Shown piece by piece: positions 26,284 to 35,729 of a DNA stretch of 42,934 bases. Source of the stretch: Frankiaceae bacterium (GTDB taxonomy: Bacteria; Actinomycetota; Actinomycetes; JAFAQI01); NCBI GenBank assembly GCA_025929365.1, contig JAICMG010000007.1:1-42934 (forward strand). Direction: 5' to 3'. The notes under the pieces were generated by a model. The model did no database searches and had not been told where the DNA came from. It worked only from the letters and a program-made list of their open reading frames with translations. Position numbers and translations under genes: made by a program. Numbering within the stretch: the first letter of the stretch is position 1; each line of letters begins with the position of its first letter.

Positions 26284-28512
26284 TCAGCCGAAGCTGTGCC
26301 AGGTCACCGATCGGCTCGCCCCGACGCTCGGCCGCGAGTAGTCGCACACACCGCTCGGGAAGATCGCGTTCAGCTGCTCCCACTGCGTGGCCGAGAAAGT
26401 CGCGGCGTACGCCGACTTCGTGACCCTCCTGAGCCGGCACTTCATGACGTTGTCCTGCAGCGGCCCGCCCGCGGCGATGCGCGGGTCCGTGCCATGCGCG
26501 AACATCCTGCGGCACTGGTCCCACGAAAGGATGTGCAGACCGGCCAGCCAGCACTGGTCGCCGGCTGTGGCCGGGCGATCCGCGGCGACCTCGGCGGCGA
26601 GCGTGCGGCCGGTGCGGTCGGATTCGACGTTCGCCAGCCAGTCGTCGAGCTGGTTGAAGGCCTGCGCCGTCACGGTCGGGTCCTGGGCGTCCTCGCCGAG
26701 CTCGAACCACAGCGCCTGGTTCCGGTGGCCACCCGTCGCGGCCTTGAGTCGCGCCCGCTCCACGTAGCTGTCGATGTCGAGGTGGATCTCCTCGTTGTCG
26801 TGTCCGCGCAGGTCGATGATCGGCACAGCGGCTTGCGCGTGCGGGTCGAGGATCTGGCCGGTTCGGTAGCCGACGGACAGTGCACCCGGGTCCGCGACGC
26901 TGCGGGCGCCCGTGTGGTTCCAGTCGATGCTCAGGCCGCCTACCTCGCGGTTGAGGGAGAGGAACTCCGCGACGGAGATCTGGTGTCTGTTGAGGGCCGC
27001 CAGTCCGTACTGCACGCCGACGTTGTCGAACGGCCGGTTTGCGAAGCCCGCCCCCGCGCTTCGCTCGGCCGCGGTCCACACCGACCGCGGCCGGTGGCCC
27101 CAGATCGCGACCTGATAGTCCTGCAGCGTGCACCGGACTCCGCCCGGGTTGGTGGAGGGGTCGTAGACCCACGCCGGGTCCTGCTGGCTCGTGCATGAAG
27201 CGGCGCGCCCCGGGTCGAGCAGCGACTGCGCGTAGTCGGGCACCTTCGTGCTGACGCTGCCCTGGGCGCCGTCGAAGAAGCCGCGGCAGGTCGTCGGCTC
27301 GAGGAAGCCGGTGACCGCGTCCTGCTTCGTGGTCGACCACGTGCCCGAGTGGGCGTCGAAGACACGGTCGAGGAGGTGGCAGTCCTCGGCCTGCTGCACG
27401 ACCTGCCAGATGTCCGGGAAGCTGCACATCAGCAGTGCCCCGTCGACGAGTCCGGGGTAGTTCGACGTCATCGCGTTCAGGATGATCGAGCCACCGGAGC
27501 AGCCCTCGCCGATCGTGTAGCGGATCACGCCGTACTCGTCGACGAGGCGCGACTTGATCATGGCGAGGGCCTCAGCCGCGACGACGGGGTTGCAGTTGTT
27601 GCCGAGCACGTCGAGTGCGCCGGTCACCACCGCGAACCCACGTCCCAGCGCATGCGCGTCGAACACGGACAGGCCCTTGGCCTGGTCGTGCCACGGCCGG
27701 CAGTCACCGCCGATCTCGACGTCGACCTTGTGATTCCACGCGACCGGCGAGGACCACGGCGTATACGCCTGTCCCGGTGTGGCGAGCACACCGATCTGGT
27801 AGGTGTCGCGGTCGATGATGCCGGTCTCGACGCGGATGATGTACGGCACTCGCACGCCCTCGTCAGTGGTGGTGTGCGCGACCGAGTCCGGCGACGGCGG
27901 ATCCTGGGGGTTGTAGGACACGAACTGGTCGGAGCTTGGCGGTGCCCCGACACTCGGATGGTTGCCGACGCCGGCGGAGCTGGCCGGGAGGTAGTAGTAC
28001 GCGTAGTGGGTCGGCACCCGACAGCTCGGGCGGTTCGTCGCCGACGGCTTGTCGATGCAGAACCACGGCATCACGCGCGGCCCCGCGAACATCGGCCCGC
28101 TGTCGTCGTAGTCAGTGATGTGCGCCTCGCTGGTGCGGCCGCTCGGCAACGTGGCGCGCAGGGTGTGCGTGCCCGGGGTCAGCCGTACGAGCCCCACGAG
28201 TGCGTGCGACGAGGGGGACAAGCCGATGTGCTGCGGAACGCGTACGCCGTGCAGGAGCGCGGGCAGCCGGCCGCGGGCCAGCTGGGAGGTGACGTCACGC
28301 ACCCCGTCGGCCACCCGAACCGTGCCGAGGTCCGCGGCCGTCGGCACCACAACCGCGACGAGCGCCTCAGGTCCGGAGACCCACGCGGGTTTGCCCGACA
28401 GCACCAGGACCCGCAGGTTCCCGCCGGCCGCCGCGGCCGCCCGGAACGGCATCGCGGCAGGACCGACCACCGCGACCACCGCGACGACCAGCGCAAGGGC
28501 CCGAGTGCGCAC
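26284..28512 (-). CDS. DUF6351-like secreted alpha/beta-hydrolase-type protein
   Basis: Signal peptide RALALVVAVVAVVGPAAMPFRAAAAAG; nucleophile-like YTIGEGCSGGSIILNAM; CTLQDYQVAIWG; GTG start at 28512. Confidence 0.75.
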   Translation of the reverse strand: MRTRALALVVAVVAVVGPAAMPFRAAAAAGGNLRVLVLSGKPAWVSGPEALVAVVVPTAADLGTVRVADGVRDVTSQLARGRLPALLHGVRVPQHIGLSPSSHALVGLVRLTPGTHTLRATLPSGRTSEAHITDYDDSGPMFAGPRVMPWFCIDKPSATNRPSCRVPTHYAYYYLPASSAGVGNHPSVGAPPSSDQFVSYNPQDPPSPDSVAHTTTDEGVRVPYIIRVETGIIDRDTYQIGVLATPGQAYTPWSSPVAWNHKVDVEIGGDCRPWHDQAKGLSVFDAHALGRGFAVVTGALDVLGNNCNPVVAAEALAMIKSRLVDEYGVIRYTIGEGCSGGSIILNAMTSNYPGLVDGALLMCSFPDIWQVVQQAEDCHLLDRVFDAHSGTWSTTKQDAVTGFLEPTTCRGFFDGAQGSVSTKVPDYAQSLLDPGRAASCTSQQDPAWVYDPSTNPGGVRCTLQDYQVAIWGHRPRSVWTAAERSAGAGFANRPFDNVGVQYGLAALNRHQISVAEFLSLNREVGGLSIDWNHTGARSVADPGALSVGYRTGQILDPHAQAAVPIIDLRGHDNEEIHLDIDSYVERARLKAATGGHRNQALWFELGEDAQDPTVTAQAFNQLDDWLANVESDRTGRTLAAEVAADRPATAGDQCWLAGLHILSWDQCRRMFAHGTDPRIAAGGPLQDNVMKCRLRRVTKSAYAATFSATQWEQLNAIFPSGVCDYSRPSVGASRSVTWHSFG

Positions 28513-28544
28513 CCGGATCAGTTCGCCATGCCCGAGGTGCCTTC

Positions 28545-29027
28545 CTATATGTCGATCGCGCAGGGCTGGTCGACGCCGAGCACGGCGAGCGTCCGCCCGA
28601 GGCCGAGGAACACCGCCACGCACAAGGTGAGGTCCAGGATCTCCTCATCGGTGAACGCCGCGCGCAGCCGCACGAAGAACCCGTCGTCCAGCGAGGAGTG
28701 ATCGGTGGCGAACCGATCGGCGTACTCGATCGCCAGCCGCTGCCGGTCGGTGTAGCCGGGATACGTCGCGTAGTCGGCGACGTGGTCGTAGAGCTCGGCC
28801 GCAACACCGGCCTCGAGGACGGAGGGTGCGCGGAAGCCCGAGCACGCGACGCAGTCGTTGATCTGCGCGATGCGCATCCGAGCAAGCTCGCGCTCGTCAG
28901 GAGGCAGCACGCTCTGCGTGTAGGCACCCTTGATCATCCGCTCGACCATGCCGCCGAGCGGCGGCCGCAGCGTCCAGATCATCGCTGCCTCACCGCCGGG
29001 TCCGGCGGGCACATCGAGTCGAGCCAC
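28545..29027 (-). CDS. Carboxymuconolactone decarboxylase (AhpD-like) family protein
   Basis: MRIAQINDCVACSGFRAPSVLEAG (CxxC-like) ... RLAIEYADRFATD...FTDEEILDLTLCVAVFLGLGR. Confidence 0.85.
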   Translation of the reverse strand: MARLDVPAGPGGEAAMIWTLRPPLGGMVERMIKGAYTQSVLPPDERELARMRIAQINDCVACSGFRAPSVLEAGVAAELYDHVADYATYPGYTDRQRLAIEYADRFATDHSSLDDGFFVRLRAAFTDEEILDLTLCVAVFLGLGRTLAVLGVDQPCAIDI

Positions 29028-29044
29028 CTCTGGAGCGTAGTCAG

Positions 29045-29362
29045 CCGCGGAGCAGCATCCGCCCGAACGCAGACGGTGTCGTCGAGCGGCCCGTCGATCG
29101 CGCGCAGCACCCGGCGGTCGGCAAGCTCCGGCAGCAGGCGCTCGACCGGCTCGTCGAGATCGAGCAGCCTCCGAAACGAGCGTGAGCGCGGACACAGCGT
29201 GTCGCGGCGGACCGGCACGCCATCGCGTGAAAGCGCGCCGCGGGTGACGACGTGCTCCTGCTCGCCGTGGGCGATCATCGCGACGAGTCCGGGTGCACCC
29301 GCCTGCGCGACATGCCGACTCGCGATGGCGTCGAACGCCGCAATCCCCTCGGTTGTCAGCAT
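29045..29362 (-). pseudogene. Decayed serine hydrolase (beta-lactamase family) gene
   Basis: MLTTEGIAAFDAIASRHVAQAGAPGLVAMIAHGEQEHVVTRGALSRDGVPVRRDTL ... LLDLDEPVERLLPELADRRVLRAIDGPLDDTV; the SxxK segment expected between is absent and the C-terminus is truncated. Confidence 0.72.
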
Positions 29363-29395
29363 CGCGGCTCCCTCCTGCGGCCCGGATAGGTCAAT

Positions 29396-29872
29396 ATGTC
29401 CGCCATGGCAGACAAACAGGTCGAGGTGTCGACCGAGATCTCCCGGGATGCCGACACCCTCTACGACATGGTGTCCGAACTCGCCAACATGGGCGAGTGG
29501 AGCCCCGAGAACACCGGGGGTCGCTGGATCCGCGGCGCGTCCGGTCCGGCGAAGGGTGCAAAGTTTCGCGGCAGCAACCGCAAGGGTTGGCGACGGTGGT
29601 CGACGATCGCAGAGGTCACGGCGGCCGAGCGGGGCAAACGCTTCGCATTCCGGGTGACGGCTGCCTCGCTTCCGATCGCCGAGTGGGCCTACGAGTTCGA
29701 GCCGGTACCCGGCGGTACGAAGGTCACCGAGGCGTGGAGCGACATCCGGCCTTCCTGGATGCCAGTCGTAGATCCGGTGATCATGGGGGTGTCGGACCGG
29801 GCCGAGCACAACCGAAAGAACATGGCGACGACTCTGGAAGCGCTCAAGCGCAGCGCAGAGGCCCGCAGCTAA
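29396..29872 (+). CDS. SRPBCC (START-like) family protein
   Basis: VEVSTEISRDADTLYDMVSELANMGEWSPENTGGRW ... YEFEPVPGGTKVTEAW; start ATG 29396 or 29405. Confidence 0.88.
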   Translation: MSAMADKQVEVSTEISRDADTLYDMVSELANMGEWSPENTGGRWIRGASGPAKGAKFRGSNRKGWRRWSTIAEVTAAERGKRFAFRVTAASLPIAEWAYEFEPVPGGTKVTEAWSDIRPSWMPVVDPVIMGVSDRAEHNRKNMATTLEALKRSAEARS

Positions 29873-29881
29873 CCCGCGTCG

Positions 29882-30697
29882 ATGACCCAGCGCCGGTTCG
29901 ATGGCGCGGCGCTGCTCGCGTCGGCCGGGACGGGGTTCAGCGCGGCCGGCGACTTGTACGTCCTGGCGGGCGACACCCTGCTCGCAAGCGTGCGCAGCGT
30001 CGCGCGACGGCGCTTTCCGTGGCGCGAGGCGATCAGCCAGGCGTGGTTCATCGCGAGCGTCTGCATCCTCCCCGCCATCCTCGTCGCGATCCCGTTCGGG
30101 GTGCTCGTGGCCGTCGAGGTCGGCTCGATCGCGCACCAGATCGGCGCCGACTCCTACACCGGGGCCGTGGATGCGCTGACGATCGTGCGAGAAGCCGCGC
30201 CGCTCGTCACGGCGCTGATGATCGCGGGCGTCGGCGGATCGGCGATCTGTGCGGACCTTGGCGCACGCAAGATCCGTGACGAGATCGACGCACTCGAGGT
30301 CATGGGAATCTCGCCCCTCGAGCGGCTGGTCGCACCGCGCCTCGCGGCGGCCGTTCTCGTGACGCTTCTCCTCAACGGCATCGTGCTGTTCGTCGGGGTG
30401 ACCGGTGGCTACCTCTACGAGGTGTGGGTCGGGCACGGTACGCCGGGCAGTTTCCTGCGCACGTTCACCGAGTTCACCCAGTTCAGCGATCTCGTCGTCG
30501 GTGAGATCAAGGCGGCCGTCTTCGGGGTGATCGCAGCGCTAGTCGCGGGCTACAAGGGGCTGTCCGTGAAGGGTGGCCCGAAAGGCGTCGGCGACGCCGT
30601 CAACCAGTCGGTCGTGATCAGCTTCCTGCTCGTGTTCGTCGCGAACACGGTGATCTCGCAGATCTACCTGATCCTCGTCCCGCCCCACGGCCCGTGA
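29882..30697 (+). CDS. yrbEA: MlaE/YrbE family ABC transporter permease (YrbE A position)
   Basis: GSAICADLGARKIRDEIDALEVMGISPLERLVAPR; followed by yrbEB and mce genes. Confidence 0.95.
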   Translation: MTQRRFDGAALLASAGTGFSAAGDLYVLAGDTLLASVRSVARRRFPWREAISQAWFIASVCILPAILVAIPFGVLVAVEVGSIAHQIGADSYTGAVDALTIVREAAPLVTALMIAGVGGSAICADLGARKIRDEIDALEVMGISPLERLVAPRLAAAVLVTLLLNGIVLFVGVTGGYLYEVWVGHGTPGSFLRTFTEFTQFSDLVVGEIKAAVFGVIAALVAGYKGLSVKGGPKGVGDAVNQSVVISFLLVFVANTVISQIYLILVPPHGP

Positions 30698-31560
30698 GCA
30701 ACCGCGCGGCACCACTGGCCCCGCCGCGACCCGTAAGGGTCGCGATGCGGGCCAGCGAACGCGTGGTCGATGCGCTGGCCGAGCTGGGCGAGCAGCTCAG
30801 CTTCTACGCCCGAGCGATGCTGTGGCTGCCACGTGCGGCGAAGCGCTACTGGCGGGAGGTGGCGAGGCTGGTCGCGGACATCAGCTTCGGGTCAGGCGCG
30901 TTGCTCGTGGGTGGCGGGACGGTCGCGGTGATCTTCGCGCTGTCGTTCTTCTCGGGGAGTGAGCTGGGCCTGCAGGGATTCAAAGGCCTGCAGATCATCG
31001 GGCTCGCTCCGCTGTCCGGCGTGATCTCTGCATACGCCAACACCCGCGAGATCGCCCCGATCGTCGCCGGCGTCGGCCTCGCCGCGCAGGTCGGCTGCGG
31101 ATTCACCGCTCAGCTCGGCGCGATGCGCATCGCCGAGGAGATCGACGCGCTCGAGGTCATGGCGATCCCCTCTGTCCCGTACCTCGTGTCGACACGGATC
31201 CTCGCCGCGTTCACGGCCGTCGTGCCGCTCTACCTCGTCGGGCTCTTCGCGTCGTACGTCGCGACCGAGGTCGAGGTCGTCTACCTCAACCATCAGTCCA
31301 AGGGGACGTACCTCTACTACTTCCACCGCTTCCTGCCGCCGCGGGAGCTGCTCTACTCGCTCGTCAAGGTGGTCGCCTTCGCGGTGATCGTGACGCTGGT
31401 TCACTGCTACCACGGCTACACCGCGTCCGGTGGGCCGGAGGGCGTCGGGCGCGCCGCGGGACGCGCGCTACGCACAAGCATCGTCGCGATCGTCATCTTC
31501 GACCTTGTGCTGACCTTCGTGCTGTACGGCGCGAACCCGTCCGTGCGGATCTCCGGATGA
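30694..31560 (+). CDS. yrbEB: MlaE/YrbE family ABC transporter permease (YrbE B position)
   Basis: GFTAQLGAMRIAEEIDALEVMAIPSVPYLVSTR; 4-bp overlap with previous gene. Confidence 0.95.
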   Translation: MSNRAAPLAPPRPVRVAMRASERVVDALAELGEQLSFYARAMLWLPRAAKRYWREVARLVADISFGSGALLVGGGTVAVIFALSFFSGSELGLQGFKGLQIIGLAPLSGVISAYANTREIAPIVAGVGLAAQVGCGFTAQLGAMRIAEEIDALEVMAIPSVPYLVSTRILAAFTAVVPLYLVGLFASYVATEVEVVYLNHQSKGTYLYYFHRFLPPRELLYSLVKVVAFAVIVTLVHCYHGYTASGGPEGVGRAAGRALRTSIVAIVIFDLVLTFVLYGANPSVRISG

Positions 31561-32666
31561 GGCGGCTCCGTGCTGCCCTGGCGGGGCTGCTCTTCGTCGT
31601 GCTCGTGGCGGGAGCATCGGTAGTCGGTGTCGCGTACGGGTTCGGCGCGTTCTCGTCCTCGAAGGTCGTCACGGCGACGATTCCCGAGGCCGGCCCGGCG
31701 CTGGGGCCCGGTGCGGAGGTCGAGTTCCGCGGAGTGCTCGTCGGCTCGCTCGGCAGTGTCCGTCGCAGCCTGCGCGATGCCGTGCTGACCCTGAAGATCC
31801 AGCCGTCGCAGCTGTCGCGGATCCCGGCCGGCGTGACGGTGCGCCTCGTGCCGCGCAGCGTGTTCGGGGACCTGTACGTCGACCTCGTCCCGCCGCCGGA
31901 GACCACGGGGCCACTGCAACCCGACGCCCACCTCGTCGCAGACACCTCGACGCCCACGGTCGAGCTGGACCAGGCACTCGACGCCGGGTACCGGCTGCTG
32001 ACCGCCGTGCGGCCCAGCGAGCTCAGCACGACGCTGACCGCGCTGGCTACTGCCCTCAACGGTCGTGGCGCGAAGCTCGGTCGGCTGGTCGACCAGCTCG
32101 AGCACTACACAACCGAGCTCGAGCCGCACACCCAGCAGTTCCTGCACGACATCGCGACGGTCGGCACGGTTGCGGAGGAGCTGTCGAGCGATGCTCCCGA
32201 CCTGCTTCGCACGCTGCGCAACGCGGTTGCCGCCGCGGAGTCGGTCGCCGAGAACCAGCCGAACATCTCGAAGGTGCTGGCGCAGGGCCCTCCGCTGGCG
32301 GCGCGGACACAGCGCCTCCTGGCCGTCAACCAGGCAAAGCTCGACAGGCTCTTCACACTGCTGCGGCCGGTTGCCCGAGTGCTGCGCAGCCATCGTTCGA
32401 ACCTCGTAGAGGGGGTCAAGCAGCTTCGCGCCTTCCTGCTCGGTGCGGCGGCCGCGCTCGGTCACGGGCCGTGGCTGCAGGTCACGGTCGCACCCGACGT
32501 CGCACCCCAGGACAGCCGGACCTATACCGCAGCCGACTGTCCCCGCTACGCGGGAACACCGGGCAAGAACTGTCCGAAAGGGGCGAGCGCCGCGAGCGGC
32601 GTGAGCTGGACGAAGTGGTTCTTCGAACCGCTCATCGCGGCGGTCTCGCTGCTGGTGGACCCATGA
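31557..32666 (+). CDS. mceA: MCE family protein (A position)
   Basis: N-terminal TM then MCE domain PGAEVEFRGVLVGSLGSVRRS; ATGA overlap. Confidence 0.92.
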   Translation: MRRLRAALAGLLFVVLVAGASVVGVAYGFGAFSSSKVVTATIPEAGPALGPGAEVEFRGVLVGSLGSVRRSLRDAVLTLKIQPSQLSRIPAGVTVRLVPRSVFGDLYVDLVPPPETTGPLQPDAHLVADTSTPTVELDQALDAGYRLLTAVRPSELSTTLTALATALNGRGAKLGRLVDQLEHYTTELEPHTQQFLHDIATVGTVAEELSSDAPDLLRTLRNAVAAAESVAENQPNISKVLAQGPPLAARTQRLLAVNQAKLDRLFTLLRPVARVLRSHRSNLVEGVKQLRAFLLGAAAALGHGPWLQVTVAPDVAPQDSRTYTAADCPRYAGTPGKNCPKGASAASGVSWTKWFFEPLIAAVSLLVDP

Positions 32667-33685
32667 GCATCCGGCCGGCCGCGATCAAGCTGGCGATGTT
32701 CGTCGTCGTCTCCCTTGCCCTGACACTGGTCGTCACGAACACGGTGACCAGGCCGCTGGGCAAGTCGACGTACACCTACCGCGCGCTGTTCATCGATGCC
32801 TCCGGCCTTCGCCCCGGCGACGACGTCGACATCGCGGGTGTGCGGGTCGGCAAGGTCACGGGGGAGCGGCTCTCGGGCAACGACGCCCTGGTCACCTTCG
32901 TCGTCGACCGCTCGCAGCGGTTCACGACGGGCGCGGTGGCGGCGATCCGGTACGAGGACCTGCTCGGCGCACGGTTCCTGGCGATCGAGCAGACCCACCC
33001 GACGGCGACCACCATGGCGCCGGGTGCGACGTTCGGCCCCGACCGCACCCGTCCGGCGTTGTCCCTCACGGTGCTCTTCAACGGCTTCAAGCCGCTCTTC
33101 GACGCGCTGTCTCCCGCCCAGGCGAACCGGCTGGCCGCCGATGTTGTTGCCGACTTCCAGGGAACCGGCGGCGCGGTCACCGCGCTGCTCGACAACATCG
33201 CGCAGCTGACCGGCAACCTCAGCAAGCGCGATGCCCTGATCTCCCAGGTCGTGGACAACCTCGACGTCGTGCTCCGCGGCGTCGCCGACCACAACGGTGA
33301 CCTCGCCGCATTGATCAGCCGGCTCGGCGCGCTGACGCACGGCCTGTCGATGGACCGTCACCGAATCGCCGGTGCGTTGTCCGGCGTCGATGCGGTTGCG
33401 GCATCGCTGTCCGACCTGCTGGGCAAGGGCGAGCCGCTGCTTCATCACGACATCGCCGACCTGTTCCTCGTTGCCGGCACGCTGGTAGGCAACGAGGGAA
33501 GGCTCGCGGCCGCGGTGAAGGCGTTGCCCGGTGGCGCGGCCGCGTTCACCCGCAGTCTCGGCTACGGCACCTGGCTCAACGGCTACGTCTGCGCGGATGC
33601 GATCCAGACCGGCGCGCTGGTCGTCCCGATCGTCGTCAACGGCAAGACCTGGCATTCCGCCGTCTGCCGAACGGGGCAGCGATGA
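32663..33685 (+). CDS. mceB: MCE family protein (B position)
   Basis: DASGLRPGDDVDIAGVRVGKVTGERL MCE motif; ATGA overlap. Confidence 0.93.
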   Translation: MSIRPAAIKLAMFVVVSLALTLVVTNTVTRPLGKSTYTYRALFIDASGLRPGDDVDIAGVRVGKVTGERLSGNDALVTFVVDRSQRFTTGAVAAIRYEDLLGARFLAIEQTHPTATTMAPGATFGPDRTRPALSLTVLFNGFKPLFDALSPAQANRLAADVVADFQGTGGAVTALLDNIAQLTGNLSKRDALISQVVDNLDVVLRGVADHNGDLAALISRLGALTHGLSMDRHRIAGALSGVDAVAASLSDLLGKGEPLLHHDIADLFLVAGTLVGNEGRLAAAVKALPGGAAAFTRSLGYGTWLNGYVCADAIQTGALVVPIVVNGKTWHSAVCRTGQR

Positions 33686-34668
33686 GGAGAGAGCGAAGCT
33701 CGCGATTCATCGGCCTGGTCGGGACGGCTGCGCTCATCGCCGCTGTTGCCGGGGTCATCCTGCTGCCGCGGGCGTCGTTCCTCTCGTCGAACCGGTCGTA
33801 CTCCGCGAACTTCGCCCAGGCGGCCGGGCTGTCCAGTGGGGACGACGTGCGGGTCGCCGGCATTCCCGAGGGGAGCGTCACCGGCGTCCATCTCGACCGC
33901 GACCTGATCCGGGTCGACTTCACGCTGCCGAAGAGTGTGCGGCTCGGCGCGGCCACCACCGCCTCGATCGAGGTGGCAACCCTGCTCGGCACCAAGTACG
34001 TCGAGCTCGCCCCGGCCGGGCCAGGGTCGCTGTCGACCTCCTCACCGATCCCGCTGTCGCGGACCCGTGTCCCGTTCGACCTCGCCGACGTCACCAACGG
34101 GTTGTCCCACACGGTCGGCGGCCTCGACATCCCGACCTTGCGGAGGGCGCTGCGGACGGTCAGCAACACCTTTGCCCACACGCCGAGCGCCACTCGTCGA
34201 CTGCTCCGCGGGGTGGCCGGGATCTCGAGGGTGATCGGGACGCGGCACTCCCAGCTGCAGGAGCTGATCGTCAGCACGCGTGACGTCACGGCCACCCTTG
34301 TGGCGCAGCGTCACAGCCTCGATGCACTCTTCACCGATGCCGACGAGGTGCTCGCTACGTTGCACGCGAGGCGCGTCATCATCCGCTCGATCCTTCAGGA
34401 CGCGAGCCGGCTGGGCAGCCAGCTGGACCGTCTCATCACGCACAACAAGGCCACCCTCGGGCCGCTGCTGGACCGGCTGCATGTCGTCACGACGCTGCTG
34501 CACCACGACGACCACGTGCTCGCCCGTGCGATCGAGCTGCTCGCTCCCGCAAGCCGCGGCCTCACCGATGCCACCGGCGACGGCCCATACATCGACATCA
34601 ACCTGCCCTACCTGTTCGTCCCCGACAACGTCCTCTGCGGCTTCTCGATCGCAACGGAATGCCGATGA
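33682..34668 (+). CDS. mceC: MCE family protein (C position)
   Basis: AAGLSSGDDVRVAGIPEGSVTGVHLDRDLIRVDFTL; ATGA overlap. Confidence 0.93.
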   Translation: MRRERSSRFIGLVGTAALIAAVAGVILLPRASFLSSNRSYSANFAQAAGLSSGDDVRVAGIPEGSVTGVHLDRDLIRVDFTLPKSVRLGAATTASIEVATLLGTKYVELAPAGPGSLSTSSPIPLSRTRVPFDLADVTNGLSHTVGGLDIPTLRRALRTVSNTFAHTPSATRRLLRGVAGISRVIGTRHSQLQELIVSTRDVTATLVAQRHSLDALFTDADEVLATLHARRVIIRSILQDASRLGSQLDRLITHNKATLGPLLDRLHVVTTLLHHDDHVLARAIELLAPASRGLTDATGDGPYIDINLPYLFVPDNVLCGFSIATECR

Positions 34669-35729
34669 CCCGCCGGCACGGAGCGGCGACAGCCGCGATC
34701 GCGATGGCAGCGGCGGTAGCTGTGATCGTGGCGTTCGCCGCCGTAGACGTGTTCCGGGGCGGTAAGCGGATGCACATCACGGCGTACTTCACCGAGAGCA
34801 ACGGCATCTACGCCGGAAACCACGTCGACATCCTCGGCTTGCCGGTCGGCACCGTCTCGTCGGTCACGCCTGAGCCGCATCGCGTCAAGGTGGTGCTGAG
34901 CCTTCCGGCGAGCACGAAGGTCCCGCTCGGCGCGCAGGCGTTCATCGTCCCGCCATCGGTGATCAGCGACCGCTACGTCGGGCTGAGCCCGGCATGGGAC
35001 GGCAGCGGCCCGACGATGCCGGACGGCTATGTCCTGCCGACCACGCGCACCCACGAACCGGCTGAGTTCGACCAGCTGGTCGGCTCGCTGACCACACTGT
35101 TCAACGCGCTCGGCCCGCATCAGGCCGGCGCGAAGGGCGCGGTCGGACGTTTGATCTCGGTGCTGTCGGCCAACTTGGCCGGTAACGGTGCGAAGCTGCG
35201 CCGCAGCATCGTCGGGCTGTCCAACGCGACGGGTGCGCTGACCGCGGATGGCGGCGCGTTTGCCGACCTGGTCAGGAACCTCGACGCCCTGAGCAGCAAC
35301 CTCGCGGAGCGGACCGGGCGCATCGGCTCTTTCGAGTCAGACCTCGCCGCGGCGTCCGGGGAGCTGGCCCACGAGCGAGGCGACATCACCGCGGCGGTCG
35401 ACAACCTGTCGACCGGACTGATCGCGTTGGCGTCGTTCATCCGGTCGCACCGCGCGGCACTGCACGGCGACGTGCATGACCTCGCGGTGACGACGAGCGT
35501 GCTGTTGGCGCACCAGCGCGCGCTGATCGAGACCCTGGACAACCTCCCGCTCGGCGCCCAGAACCTTGCCCGCGTCGGCAAGAACGGGGCGATCATCGTC
35601 AAGCACGCCGACATCGGCCAGAACCAAGCGTTCAACGCGATCGCGAGACAGATCTGCCAGATGCTCGGCCCGGTGTGCTCCGCGACAGCGGGAGACGCGC
35701 TCGACCGCCTCTTCGGAGTCGGGCCATGA
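34665..35729 (+). CDS. mceD: MCE family protein (D position)
   Basis: ESNGIYAGNHVDILGLPVGTVSSVTPEPHRVKVVLSL; ATGA overlap at 34665. Confidence 0.93.
   Translation: MTRRHGAATAAIAMAAAVAVIVAFAAVDVFRGGKRMHITAYFTESNGIYAGNHVDILGLPVGTVSSVTPEPHRVKVVLSLPASTKVPLGAQAFIVPPSVISDRYVGLSPAWDGSGPTMPDGYVLPTTRTHEPAEFDQLVGSLTTLFNALGPHQAGAKGAVGRLISVLSANLAGNGAKLRRSIVGLSNATGALTADGGAFADLVRNLDALSSNLAERTGRIGSFESDLAAASGELAHERGDITAAVDNLSTGLIALASFIRSHRAALHGDVHDLAVTTSVLLAHQRALIETLDNLPLGAQNLARVGKNGAIIVKHADIGQNQAFNAIARQICQMLGPVCSATAGDALDRLFGVGP

Noticed and set aside
27349-28701. 450-aa plus-strand ORF opposite the DUF6351-like gene
   Set aside because: Shadow ORF; the minus strand has signal peptide and hydrolase-like motif
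28979-30436. 485-aa minus-strand ORF over SRPBCC and yrbEA
   Set aside because: Mostly an antisense shadow; only the part corresponding to 29045-29362 carries a real protein signature, reported as a serine hydrolase pseudogene
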